NCBI RefSeq assembly: GCF_024385505.1 | Contig: NZ_JANFLT010000002.1 | Span: 124,001 to 188,000 of the forward strand | Source: Arthrobacter zhaoxinii | Lineage (GTDB): Bacteria > Actinomycetota > Actinomycetes > Actinomycetales > Micrococcaceae | Reading direction: 5' to 3' | DNA length: 64,000 nucleotides | Shown here: positions 49,456-58,301 of the stretch, in pieces | Layout of the letters: each line of letters starts with the position of its first letter | Numbering within the stretch: position 1 is the first letter of the stretch | The notes under the pieces: model-generated | What the model saw: only the letters and a program-made list of their open reading frames with translations | Database searches by the model: none | What the model was told of the DNA's origin: nothing | Made by a program: the position numbers and the translations under genes

Positions 49456-50943
49456 ATGACTCTTCAGGACTCGCAGATCCCCGCGGGCTCTCTCCCGGAT
49501 TTGGTAACCCGGGGCCAATTGTTCATCAACGGTGACTGGCGCCCAGCGTCCGGAGCCAGCAACTCGTCGATCGTGAATCCTGCCACCGGCCAGGAAACGG
49601 CTACCGTTTCCGCTGCCACCACCGCCGACATCGATGCCGCCGTCGCTGCAGCAAAAACCGCTTTCGAGGACGGCCGCTGGTCGGGTTTGAGCGGCCGGGA
49701 ACGCTCCCGCATTCTCCACAGGGCATCGCAGATCATGCGCGAACGATCCGAGGAACTGGCACTCGCTGAAAGCACCGACGTCGGCAAGCCCATCACGTTC
49801 GCGCGGGCCGTGGACGTCGCGACAGCCATCGATCAATACGAATATGTCGCCGCCCTGGCACAGCAACTGGACGGGTCGGTCCGGGAAACGCCGCTGGCAG
49901 CCCATGCATTCACCAAGCGTGAACCCCTAGGCGTAATCGCCGCCATCACCCCGTTCAACTTCCCGCTCATCCTCTCCAGCACCAAGATCGCCCCAGCCCT
50001 AGCCGCCGGAAACACAGTGGTCCACAAGCCCGCCGGAGATACACCCCTCAGTGCCCTGCTGATGGCCAAGATCCTCACCGAGGCCGGCGTTCCTGCCGGA
50101 GTTTTCAACGTCGTTACGGGTTCCGGCAGCGCACTGGGTGATCATCTGGTCGCGCACCCGGACGTCAACAAAGTCGCCTTCACCGGCTCCACCGAAATCG
50201 GGCGCCGCGTCGCGGCCCTAGCCGGCGAGAACCTGCGCCCCGTGACGGCGGAACTTGGAGGTAACGCCGCCAACATCCTCTTCGCCGACGCCGACTTGGA
50301 AAAAGCAATTGGAACCATCATCAGTGCCTTCGTTTTTAACTCAGGTCAGTTCTGCATGGGGGGACCTCGCCTGCTTGTCGAACGGCCCATCTACGAAACG
50401 GTTCTGGGAATTCTGAAAGACGCAGTCGCAGGCGTTCCTGTCGGCGACCCCCTCGATCCCGCGACCGTCATGGGACCAATGTCCAGTCAGAAGCAACTGG
50501 ATAAGGTAGCTCGTTATGTGGACGGAGCCAGGGCAGCAGGCGGCCAAATCATCGTCGGGGGTCAGAAGCTCGACTTGAATGGCGGATTCTTCTACAAGCC
50601 AACGGTTATCGCCGGGCTGGGCAACGACGCCGAAGCCGTTACCGACGAGATTTTCGGCCCGGTGCTCACTGTCCAGCCCTTCGACACCGAGGAAGAGGCC
50701 ATCGGTCTGGCCAACAGCACGAAATACGGCCTCGCAGCAGGCGTCCAGACCTCCAGCATTTCGCGGGCTCACCGGGTCTCCTCGAAACTCCAGGCCGGCA
50801 TCGTCTGGGTTAATGCGTGGGCACTACTCGACCCGGCTGTTCCGTTCGGCGGGGTAAAGAACTCCGGTTGGGGCCGCGAGTACGGACCGGAAGCCCTCGA
50901 TTCCTACACACGGACAAAGTCTGTCGTCATCGCTACCGACTAG
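49456..50943 (+). CDS. NAD(P)-dependent aldehyde dehydrogenase
   Basis: A 495-residue ALDH. Marks: AAITPFNFPLILSSTKIAPA, AFTGSTEIGRR, catalytic Glu in AELGGNAANI, catalytic Cys in NSGQFCMGGPR, EIFGPVLTVQPFDTEEEA and FGGVKNSGWGREYG. Start ATG 49456 follows AAAGGAGGA. The active-site neighbourhood is like betaine/vanillin/lactaldehyde-type ALDHs; it could serve succinic semialdehyde from the hpa pathway, but that is speculation. No operon partner. Confidence 0.88.
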   Translation: MTLQDSQIPAGSLPDLVTRGQLFINGDWRPASGASNSSIVNPATGQETATVSAATTADIDAAVAAAKTAFEDGRWSGLSGRERSRILHRASQIMRERSEELALAESTDVGKPITFARAVDVATAIDQYEYVAALAQQLDGSVRETPLAAHAFTKREPLGVIAAITPFNFPLILSSTKIAPALAAGNTVVHKPAGDTPLSALLMAKILTEAGVPAGVFNVVTGSGSALGDHLVAHPDVNKVAFTGSTEIGRRVAALAGENLRPVTAELGGNAANILFADADLEKAIGTIISAFVFNSGQFCMGGPRLLVERPIYETVLGILKDAVAGVPVGDPLDPATVMGPMSSQKQLDKVARYVDGARAAGGQIIVGGQKLDLNGGFFYKPTVIAGLGNDAEAVTDEIFGPVLTVQPFDTEEEAIGLANSTKYGLAAGVQTSSISRAHRVSSKLQAGIVWVNAWALLDPAVPFGGVKNSGWGREYGPEALDSYTRTKSVVIATD

Positions 50944-51313
50944 GAGCTTCACTCACGCCGTCCAAGACCGGAGCAGCGATTGTTTGTGCCTATCTATCGG
51001 CGGCGAAGGGTGCCTGTCGCACGAATTGCTCAGTGGTGGTCTGTCCGTCTACGAGGTGTGGCACGCGGATCCGGGTTCTTCCAGCCCGCTGGCCTGCCAC
51101 GCCTGGTGCTCACGGGGCAGCGCTTCGCCCGCCTGGACTAAGCACGGCCCACCATATAAGAGCTCATCGTGAAACACCGCCTAACCGGAGGCCTCGGGTG
51201 TGACCTCAAACGTGGCGCGGAATATAGCAAGCCCTTCGCGCGGTTGTCGCTGAGTAGATAAACCCTCCTAGTGAGACCTCTCTTGGCCCCACGCCACAAA
51301 AAGGAACCACCAC
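50944..51313. other. Gene-poor interval
   Basis: No convincing gene. A 62-codon frame at 50984-51172 is rich in Cys, Ser, Gly and Trp and has no ribosome binding site or known domain. The last 15 bases contain AAAGGA, the ribosome binding site of the next gene. No hairpin terminator for the aldehyde dehydrogenase gene was seen. Confidence 0.4.
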
Positions 51314-52393
51314 GTGAAACTCTTTACCCCGCTGACCGTCGGCACCATGGAACTGCCCAACCGCCTCGTCATGGCACCGATGTCCCGCGTGCGCGCCGAC
51401 CGCAACGGCGTGCCCACCGACATCATGGTCGAGCACTACCGCCAGCGCGCCTCAATGGGCTTGATCATCAGCGACGGCATCTACCCCTCCTTCACCGGCC
51501 AGGGCAACCCCCTGATGCCCGGCCTGGTCACCGAGGAGCATGTCGCCGGCTGGAAGCGCGTCACCGACGCCGTCCACGCCGCCGGCGGCAGGATCGTCGC
51601 CCAGTTGATGCACTCCGGCCGCGTCGCGCACGAAAACATCAACGGCGGCCGCCAGCCGGTGGCCCCCAGCGCCATCGCGCTCGAAGGCATGGCGCACACG
51701 TACGACGGCAAGCAGCCCTACCCGGTGCCGCACGCCCTGACCGAAGCCGAACTCCCCGGCGTCGTGCAGGACTTCGTCTCCGCCGCGCAGAATGCGATGA
51801 AGGCAGGGTTCGACGGCGTGGAGCTGCACGGTGCCAACGGCTACCTGCTGCAGGAATTCCTCTCCCCCGTCTCCAACACCCGCACCGACAACTACGGCGG
51901 ATCGCCCGAGAACCGGGCCCGCCTGGTCATCGAGGCCTTCCGTGCCGTGGCCGAGGCCATCGGCGCCGAGCACACCGGCATCCGCATCTCCCCGGAACAC
52001 AACATCCAGGGCGTGCTGGAAACCGACCGCGCCGACGTGACCGCCACGTACACCGCCCTCGTGGACGGCATCGCCGATCTGAAGCCGGCCTACCTGTCCA
52101 TCCTGCACGCCGATCCGGCCGACGAGATGGTCCAGGGCCTGCGCCACCGCTTCGGCGGCCCGGTGCTCATGAACACCGGCTTCGGCACGGTCACCACCCG
52201 CGAGGACGCCATCATGCTGCTCGAGGGGAACCTGGCCGACGCCGCCGTCGTCGGCCGCCCCGTCATCGCCAACCCGGACCTGGCCCGCCGCTGGCAGGAG
52301 GACCACCCGCTGAACGAGATCGACCAGGCCACCGTCTACACCGACGGCGCCGCCGGCTATACGGACTACCCGGAGCTGGCCCCGGTTTCCTAG
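51314..52393 (+). CDS. Old Yellow Enzyme family alkene reductase
   Basis: A 359-residue FMN-dependent NADPH:flavin oxidoreductase/ene-reductase of the NemA/OYE type. Marks: MELPNRLVMAPMSRVRAD, QLMHSGRVAH with the FMN contacts, GFDGVELHGANGYLLQEFLS, PVSNTRTDNYGGSPENR, and GPVLMNTGFGT/VGRPVIANPDL for the phosphate. Reduces activated C=C bonds or nitro groups. The substrate-binding pair appears shifted relative to the classic HxxN. ATG 51314 has AAAGGA upstream. A decayed fragment of a related gene lies at about 53980-54060. Confidence 0.92.
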   Translation: MKLFTPLTVGTMELPNRLVMAPMSRVRADRNGVPTDIMVEHYRQRASMGLIISDGIYPSFTGQGNPLMPGLVTEEHVAGWKRVTDAVHAAGGRIVAQLMHSGRVAHENINGGRQPVAPSAIALEGMAHTYDGKQPYPVPHALTEAELPGVVQDFVSAAQNAMKAGFDGVELHGANGYLLQEFLSPVSNTRTDNYGGSPENRARLVIEAFRAVAEAIGAEHTGIRISPEHNIQGVLETDRADVTATYTALVDGIADLKPAYLSILHADPADEMVQGLRHRFGGPVLMNTGFGTVTTREDAIMLLEGNLADAAVVGRPVIANPDLARRWQEDHPLNEIDQATVYTDGAAGYTDYPELAPVS

Positions 52394-52400
52394 CCGACTA

Positions 52401-52446
52401 ACGACGACGGCAGCCTTCCGCATAATGCGGGAGGCCTGCCGTCGTT
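52401..52446. terminator. Terminator after OYE gene
   Basis: Long stem ACGACGGCAG(G)CCT...CGCATAATGCG...AGGCCTGCCGTCGT followed by TT. It is eight bases beyond the stop and between convergent genes, so it may serve both. The 52447-52550 interval that follows holds nothing recognised. Confidence 0.75.
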
Positions 52447-52550
52447 TAGGGGCCTTCTGCTAACCGTTTTAGCCCTGCAGTCCGCGACTCCAGCCGACAG
52501 GGCTACGGAGATTTGTCGGAAAGGCCTGAACGGTGATCCTCCTGCGCGGG

Positions 52551-53750
52551 TTACGGCCCCGGGGGCGGCGGCTGCACCGGGGGCGGCGGGGACTGTCCGC
52601 CGTCGTACCCGGGCCCACCTTTGTGTCCCGTGCCCGGGCCGAGGTCATTCCGTGATGCCGTGCTTACCCGCCGCCAGGGGCGCCGGTCGTAGATCGCAAG
52701 GAGCTGCGCGCCGATCCCGAGGAAGACCATGCCCAGCCATACGGCGATGTTCAGCCACGGAATATGCAGCGCAACGATGAGGATCGCCCCGCCGACGAGC
52801 GCCTTGACCACCGGACGCTGGCGGCCGCGGAACACCAGCCTTCCGATGTAGTAGGAGCTGAACACGAATGCCGCGAGGGTGAGCGTGATCCAGACCAGCA
52901 GGATGGCCAGCGCGAGGGGTGCGCCGACGAAGGTGAACAGCAGAAGCACAATTGCAAACGGAACGACGATCGAGGCCACGAACCCTACGAGCAGAGCCTT
53001 CCAGGGAGTCGGTACAAGACGGTCGGTAACGTTGTGCAGCAAACGGGGGAAAAGTAATCCCGCGAGGAGGGTGATGAGGCTCAGCGCAACCAGCGCGTAA
53101 AGCAGGCCAAGCAACCAGCCGACGAACCGTTCTCCCTGCGTTGGCTCGTCGGAGTCTGGCGGGGCGATGCGCTCCACGGTGCCGCTGACCGCCCCGTCGG
53201 CGATGCTGGCGTCGTCGTTGGAGCTGTAGGTGAGGTCACCCCCGACCGTCCCGTCAATGGTGAGGTCGCCAACACCAACCTGCACATCACGGCCGACCGC
53301 GCCGGCTATCTCGACATCGCCCGCGGCACCCACCAAGTCGTCTCCGAAGGAACCGCTGTCGGTAAGATTCACCGTCGAAGCGAAGATGGTGCCGCTGCGC
53401 GAGATCTCCCCGCTGATGGTCACATCCTGCCCGGCGAGACGCACATTGCCGTCAACGATTCCGGTGATGTCGATCGTCTGGCCGGCGGCGATGACGTCGC
53501 CGGTCACGTTGCCGGAGATGGTGATCTGCTGGGCCGACACGTACACGTCCCCGGAGACATCGTCCCGCACATCCACGTTTATGCCGTTGTAGAACTGCGG
53601 ACCCGTATTGTCGTTCTGGTCATTCGGCGCAGCCGGCAGCGACTGCGGGACCGGGGAGAAGGCGAATGCGCCTGATCCGGTTCCCAAAATCAGAATGATG
53701 GCGGCGAGGATTGCGGAGAAAGCCCGCCCTGGCGAAGGAGAAAGTCTCAT
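52551..53750 (-). CDS. Bactofilin-like (polymer-forming) membrane protein
   Basis: A 399-residue exported protein. A signal peptide (FSAILAAIILILGTGSGAFA) is followed by a regular right-handed beta-helix-like repeat (residues 50-180: VDVRDDVSGDVYVSAQQITI, SGNVTGDVIAAGQ, GIVDGNVRLAGQDVTISGE, and more) like bactofilin domains. Then come four to five transmembrane helices (200-330) and a Pro-rich cytoplasmic tail. ATG 53750 is chosen because the signal peptide follows it. Likely an envelope scaffold; bactofilins polymerise in the cytoplasm, so an extracytoplasmic version differs. Confidence 0.78.
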   Translation of the reverse strand: MRLSPSPGRAFSAILAAIILILGTGSGAFAFSPVPQSLPAAPNDQNDNTGPQFYNGINVDVRDDVSGDVYVSAQQITISGNVTGDVIAAGQTIDITGIVDGNVRLAGQDVTISGEISRSGTIFASTVNLTDSGSFGDDLVGAAGDVEIAGAVGRDVQVGVGDLTIDGTVGGDLTYSSNDDASIADGAVSGTVERIAPPDSDEPTQGERFVGWLLGLLYALVALSLITLLAGLLFPRLLHNVTDRLVPTPWKALLVGFVASIVVPFAIVLLLFTFVGAPLALAILLVWITLTLAAFVFSSYYIGRLVFRGRQRPVVKALVGGAILIVALHIPWLNIAVWLGMVFLGIGAQLLAIYDRRPWRRVSTASRNDLGPGTGHKGGPGYDGGQSPPPPVQPPPPGP

Positions 53751-53979
53751 TGGGTCGCCTTTCAGGTACCTGCATATGGACGCATCCATGACGCTCTTGA
53801 TCCTGGCTGTGCGGCAAGCATCTTGGCAGAGGTGCCATGCGCCCATGGTCACGCCGTCGGAGGGTGCTGTAAAGGTGCGCGTGCTAATCCGGGAACCTGC
53901 CGACTGCAGGACGCGGGATGTCCGGGGAGGGCAGGCGCCGTCGTCGCGAAGACCTTCACACCCTCTGGGCGAGCTGAGA

Positions 53980-54060
53980 CCGGGTTCGGAAGCCGGTAGC
54001 CCTCACCACCCGCGACGACGCGATCTGCTGCTCGAAGAGGACCTGGCCGACCGAAGTGCC
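53980..54060 (+). pseudogene. Decayed Old Yellow Enzyme gene fragment
   Basis: A short stretch reading TTR-DDAI, then LLEEDLADR in a neighbouring frame, with a preceding degenerate TGFG-like codon run. It corresponds to TGFGTVTTREDAIMLLEGNLAD of the intact enzyme at 51314-52393, broken by small indels. The remainder of 53751-54278 has no readable gene. Confidence 0.35.
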
Positions 54061-54278
54061 ACGCCGACGACGCCGAAGCGCCATGTGCACGGCATCTCAC
54101 CCGGTCCAGAAGCGCCGCTGCCGGAGCTGTGGCATGTCAGCATTGGGCACAGCCGGGGCCGGGCTGTTTAACCGTGCTCTCCGGACCTGACTTCCGGCTA
54201 GCAGTACCGCCCGGCGGAACGCTGCGGCACCATGGCAGTGAACGGCCACGCTTTTCCGCCAACGCAAGGAGCACACCA

Positions 54279-55133
54279 GTGATCCTGAACGAGAATTACA
54301 CACTGGCCAACGGGCAGCCGATTCCGAAGCTGGGCCTGGGCACCTGGTTTATCCCGGACGCCGCAGCAGCGCAGGCCGTCCGGGAGGCGGCGGCGATCGG
54401 CTACCGCAACATCGACACCGCGCAGGCCTACGGCAACGAGCACGGCGTCGGGGAGGGGGTGCGCAGCAGCGGCATCCCGCGCGGGGAGCTTTTTGTCTCC
54501 AGCAAGCTGGCCGCCGAAATCAAGGACTACGACGGCGCGGTGGCGGCGATCGACGGCTCGCTCGCCACAATGGGCCTGGACTATCTGGACCTCATGCTGA
54601 TCCACAGCCCGCAGCCCTGGAACGACTGGCGCGGCGGGTCCTATGCCGAGGGCAACCGGGAGGCCTGGCTGGCGCTCGAGGAGGCACAGATGGCGGGCAA
54701 ACTCCGCTCCATCGGCGTCTCCAACTTCGAACGGCAGGACCTGGAGAACATCCTCGGCTCCTGCACTGTCGCCCCGCAGGTCAACCAGGTGCTGCTCCAC
54801 GTGGGCAATACCCCGGATGACCTCCTCGCGAACTGCGCAGCGCAGGACATCCTCATCGAGGCCTACTCCCCCATCGCCCACGGCGAGATGCTGCGGAACA
54901 CCGACGTCGCCGCCATGGCGCAGCGCTACGCGGTGACCGTCCCGCAGCTGTGCATCCGCTACGCCCTGCAGCTGGACACGGTACCTCTGCCCAAGACGGC
55001 CAACCCGGAGCACATGAGGAGCAACGCTCTGGTCGACTTTGTCATTTCCGACCCGGACATGGCCACGCTGCGGAACCTGCGCATCAGCGACTACGGCAGG
55101 TCCAGCCGGTTCCCGGTCTTCAGCGGCAAATAG
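54279..55133 (+). CDS. Aldo/keto reductase
   Basis: A 284-residue NADPH-dependent reductase of the AKR5-like group (2,5-diketo-D-gluconate reductase type). The tetrad is present by counting from GTG 54279: Asp46 and Tyr51 (NIDTAQAYGNE), Lys76 (FVSSKLAAE) and His109 (LMLIHSPQP). Cofactor segments SIGVSNFERQDLEN and VPLPKTANPEHMRSN follow. AAGGAG lies eight bases upstream of the GTG. Substrate unknown. Single gene ending in a shared hairpin. Confidence 0.9.
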   Translation: MILNENYTLANGQPIPKLGLGTWFIPDAAAAQAVREAAAIGYRNIDTAQAYGNEHGVGEGVRSSGIPRGELFVSSKLAAEIKDYDGAVAAIDGSLATMGLDYLDLMLIHSPQPWNDWRGGSYAEGNREAWLALEEAQMAGKLRSIGVSNFERQDLENILGSCTVAPQVNQVLLHVGNTPDDLLANCAAQDILIEAYSPIAHGEMLRNTDVAAMAQRYAVTVPQLCIRYALQLDTVPLPKTANPEHMRSNALVDFVISDPDMATLRNLRISDYGRSSRFPVFSGK

Positions 55134-55160
55134 CCGCCCGGATGAGCGGCAGATCGGGCA

Positions 55161-55204
55161 AAGGAATAGCCAGAAGCAACCCTGCCCGCTTCTGGCTATT
55201 CCTT
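55161..55204. terminator. Bidirectional hairpin terminator, copy A
   Basis: Perfect 17-base arms AAGGAATAGCCAGAAGC / GCTTCTGGCTATTCCTT with a ten-base loop, between the convergent aldo/keto reductase and TM2-Ltp genes. A nearly identical hairpin is at 57197-57239. Confidence 0.8.
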
Positions 55205-55233
55205 GAACGTGCCGGAGACTCCGGCGGAGGAGA

Positions 55234-55968
55234 CTACTTCAGGTTCTGAATGGCGTAGTCGGCTTCCTCGGGGGTGAACTGCTCACCAAACTCGGAGGTC
55301 AGCTGGTCCCGGATCGCGTCGGGGGACATCGCCATATCGTTCTGGTACGTCTCCGCCTTCTTAAGCGCGTTGGCATTGAAGTCCGTATCGAGGTTGTCCA
55401 CTGCGTACTGGGCTGCCTCCGGGCTGAACTTCCCGGCGACGTCGGAGGTCAGCTGGGCGTAGATGCCGGCCTTGCTCATGTACATCATGTCGGCGTAGGT
55501 CTCGGCCTGCGTCAGCGCCGACTGGTATTCCTTGGGAACGGAGGGGTCAGCTTCGGGTGCTGCCGCCTCGGCTACCGTGCCGTTGCTTCCCTGAGATACG
55601 GCCGGGCTGTTCTCAACGGCCGAGCCCACTGCCAGTGCTCCGGTGAGGAGCAGGATGAGCGAAACGACGACGTTGAGAACCCAGATGATGGCCGTGACAA
55701 TCCAGGCCATCTTCTTGCTCTCCTGGTATCCGGCGAGCGGCTGGCCCTTCTTGTCCTTCTGGTTGCCGGTCAGGGTGATGATCAGGTCCACCAGCGACCA
55801 GATGCCCAAGCCGCCACCTGTCAGGAGCTTCAGGACGCCGGTGCCGATCTTGCCCAGGTAGAAGCGGTCGATGCCCAGTCCGCCCAGGAACAGCGCCAGC
55901 AGCCAGGTCACAACGAAGGACTTCTTGGTGGCGGTAGTAGTCATATAGCTTGTCTCGGTAGTGCTCAT
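55234..55968 (-). CDS. TM2 domain protein with two Ltp repeats, copy A
   Basis: A 244-residue membrane protein. Residues 14-110 are a TM2 domain plus a third helix ([20 protein letters not shown], then [20 protein letters not shown]). After a low-complexity linker come two copies of the Ltp module (about 150-193 and 200-244), pattern AL..AETY....M.MS...I..QLTSE.GE.FTPEEA.YAI.NL. Ltp modules are known from a Streptococcus prophage lipoprotein that blocks DNA entry of other phages. A paralogue is at 57264-58031. No lipobox; anchored by the TM2 helices. Confidence 0.85.
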   Translation of the reverse strand: MSTTETSYMTTTATKKSFVVTWLLALFLGGLGIDRFYLGKIGTGVLKLLTGGGLGIWSLVDLIITLTGNQKDKKGQPLAGYQESKKMAWIVTAIIWVLNVVVSLILLLTGALAVGSAVENSPAVSQGSNGTVAEAAAPEADPSVPKEYQSALTQAETYADMMYMSKAGIYAQLTSDVAGKFSPEAAQYAVDNLDTDFNANALKKAETYQNDMAMSPDAIRDQLTSEFGEQFTPEEADYAIQNLK

Positions 55969-56570
55969 AGCGGGGTATGCCTTTTCTGTAATGAGGTCGT
56001 GCTTTAGGCGCGCAGCGCCATGTTTTACGGGTTCGGCTTCTGCTCATGGAAACATTTCGGCCGTGCGGTTTCGCGAGGGGAAATCATGTCACCCACGCAT
56101 ATCCTCCGGCGGAACCCGCCAGCTTTCCGCATCGAATCACTGACGATGCCTGCTGAGACGGCGACGAAGACGCGTAACCTTGATGAGCTGTGCAGCTTCG
56201 AAAAGAGGCAGCGTCTCCCGTGAGTAATTGGCTGCCGGGAGTTTCATGCTGCGGTCAGCACTAAACCAAATGAATAACTAAATTTACACCTAAAAGCTGC
56301 CGCGTTATCCAAACGGCAATCCCCATGCCTGCGGTACTTCGTTTGAATGCTGTCCTTCATCAGGATCGGGTACGGAGACAGCGGCACACCGGCGCCGCTA
56401 AAAACATGGAATGATCCATCAAATGACATCCAGCTGGAATCCCGGACCCGAACCTGTCGCTCAAAAGTTTGAGGCTGCCTGGCGCGTATCCCCCGGTTTT
56501 CGGCTGATTACAGCCACCGCCACCTCGATGCCGGTTGCGCCTGCCGGCCGCGCCCTGATCTGGTAGACGG
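55969..56570. other. Gene-poor interval between paralogous region and MOSC gene
   Basis: About 600 bases, AT-richer around 56260-56360. The only frame with a plausible ribosome binding site (GAGGGG, five bases before ATG) is 56086-56223, a 45-residue basic peptide with no known domain; I give it little weight. No promoter or hairpin can be named with confidence. Confidence 0.3.
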
Positions 56571-57161
56571 ATGGAACCCATGTCCGCAGGAGAATCGCCC
56601 GAAAGCAGCGCCTCAACGATGGAATCGAAAGTTGTCTCCGTCAGTCAAAGCAGCAAGCACACCTTCAGTAAGGACCGGGTTGAATCGGTTCTGCTGGTAG
56701 AAGGGCTCGGCGTCGAGGGAGACGTGCATTCCGGCACCACCGTGCAGCATGTGTTCAGAAAGCGGTTCCATCCGACGGAGCCCAACCTGCGGCAGGTGCA
56801 TCTGATCCAGGCGGAGCTGTTCGAGGAACTCGAGCAGGACGGCTTCGAGGTGGGTCCCGGCGACCTCGGGGAAAACATCACCACCCGCGGCATCGACCTC
56901 CTGAACCTGCCCGAGGGAGCACTCCTGCGGATCGGGCCCGACGCCGTCGTTCAGGTAACCGGCCTGCGGAATCCCTGCCGGCAGATCGACCGCTTCCAAA
57001 CCGGGCTGCTCAAAGCGGTGCTACCCCTCGACAGCAACGGAAAAGTCGTGCGCAAAACGGGAGTCATGGGCATCGTACTGACAGGCGGGTTGGTGAACAT
57101 CGACGATGAAATACGTGTTGAGCTTCCGGCCGAGCCGCACCGTCACCTTAAGTGTGTCTGA
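56571..57161 (+). CDS. MOSC domain protein
   Basis: A 196-residue MOSC (Mo cofactor sulfurase C-terminal) protein. Marks: GLGVEGDVHSGTTVQHVF, HLIQAELFEEL, VGPGDLGENITTRGIDLLNL, and the conserved Cys in VTGLRNPCRQID. MOSC proteins bind Moco and move sulfur or reduce N-hydroxylated compounds (YiiM-type). The C-terminal GVMGIVLTGG is typical of the small YiiM-like group. Start could be ATG 56571, 56580 or 56619. It sits between the two TM2-Ltp genes, opposite in strand. Confidence 0.85.
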   Translation: MEPMSAGESPESSASTMESKVVSVSQSSKHTFSKDRVESVLLVEGLGVEGDVHSGTTVQHVFRKRFHPTEPNLRQVHLIQAELFEELEQDGFEVGPGDLGENITTRGIDLLNLPEGALLRIGPDAVVQVTGLRNPCRQIDRFQTGLLKAVLPLDSNGKVVRKTGVMGIVLTGGLVNIDDEIRVELPAEPHRHLKCV

Positions 57162-57196
57162 GTCCTGCCGAAGGGACGGACCATGTCCTCCGGGCA

Positions 57197-57239
57197 AAGG
57201 AATAGCCAGAAGCAACGCGTGCGCTTCTGGCTATTCCTT
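57197..57239. terminator. Bidirectional hairpin terminator, copy B
   Basis: Same 17-base arms as 55161-55204 (AAGGAATAGCCAGAAGC / GCTTCTGGCTATTCCTT) with a nine-base loop, between the MOSC gene and the second TM2-Ltp gene. Its flanks (GGGCAAAGG... and ...CTTGAA.GTGCCGGA) are also the same as in copy A. Confidence 0.8.
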
Positions 57240-57263
57240 GAAGGTGCCGGAGGCTAAGGCGAC

Positions 57264-58031
57264 TTACTTCAGGTTCTGAATGGCGTAGTCGGCTTCCTCG
57301 GGGGTGAACTTTGCGCCGTACGTATCGGTGCTGGCGAGGTAATCCCGCAGCTCATCCAGGGGCTGCGGGGTCTCCTCCTGCAAAACCTTCGCGGATTCCA
57401 GCGCGTTGACCTTGTAATCGGCCTTGAGGTTGTCGATGGCGTACTGCGCGGCCTCCGGAGTGTACTGGCCGTACTCCCCACCGAGCTGCTCGTAGATGGC
57501 GGCCTTGCTCATGTGCAGGGAGTCGCTGTAGAACGTGGCACTGTTCAGCGCCTGCAGATTGTCATCATTCTTGGGAACGGCGGGAGCGGCGGGTGCTGCC
57601 TGAGTGGGTGCGGAGTAGGTCGGTGCCGGGCTGGACAGCGTATTGCTGTTCGTCCCCGGTACCTGCCGGCTTTCCTCGATGACCGCTCCGATTGTCGCCG
57701 TCAAAGTAAAGATCGTGACCACCGAAATAATGGCGTTGAGAACCCAGACGACGGCGGTGACAATCCACGCCATCTTCTTGTTCTCCTTGTACTCGGCGAG
57801 AGGCTGACCGTATTTGTCCTTCTGGTTGCCGGTCAGGGTGATGATCAGGTCCACCAGCGTCCAGATACCGAAACCGCCGAACGTCAGGAGCTTCACGACA
57901 CCGGTGCCGATCTTGCCCAGGTAGAAGCGGTCCACGCCAAAGGTGCCAAGGAAGAGCGCGAGCAGCCACGTCACGACGAAGGACTTCTTGGTGGCGGTAG
58001 CGGGAATATAGCTTTTTTCGGTGGTGCTCAT
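57264..58031 (-). CDS. TM2 domain protein with two Ltp repeats, copy B
   Basis: A 255-residue paralogue of the protein at 55234-55968: same TM2 and third helix, a Pro/Ala/Ser linker of different sequence, and two Ltp modules (about 155-200 and 207-255). The last 15 residues and the bases beyond the stop are almost the same as in copy A, while the linkers and the middle of each Ltp module differ. I start at ATG 58031 (STTEKSY), which aligns with copy A; a longer frame to 58082 has no counterpart. Confidence 0.85.
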   Translation of the reverse strand: MSTTEKSYIPATATKKSFVVTWLLALFLGTFGVDRFYLGKIGTGVVKLLTFGGFGIWTLVDLIITLTGNQKDKYGQPLAEYKENKKMAWIVTAVVWVLNAIISVVTIFTLTATIGAVIEESRQVPGTNSNTLSSPAPTYSAPTQAAPAAPAVPKNDDNLQALNSATFYSDSLHMSKAAIYEQLGGEYGQYTPEAAQYAIDNLKADYKVNALESAKVLQEETPQPLDELRDYLASTDTYGAKFTPEEADYAIQNLK

Positions 58032-58301
58032 AACGGGGTTATGCCTTTTCTGTGGTGAGGGTCGTGCTTCCCTGGGCGACAACTTCCAGCGGACAGCCCA
58101 TTACTTGTAGTAGATAATGCCATCTATTCGATGCCCAGCAGCGCAAAAAAGGTCGCCCCGACGGAATCAAATGAGTAACGAAGGTGCTTTCCCCTCAAGG
58201 GCCGCTGCTTCACCCCGAGCTGGATTATTTCGGTGTGGTTTTTGGTCAGCAGCGGTGTGAAGGTGGATGCCGACGTCGTTCAACCGGTACCGCCTACGCC
58301 G

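Noticed and set aside
50984-51172. 62-residue protein after the aldehyde dehydrogenase gene
   Set aside because: No ribosome binding site or known domain and odd Cys/Trp/Ser composition; better treated as noncoding.
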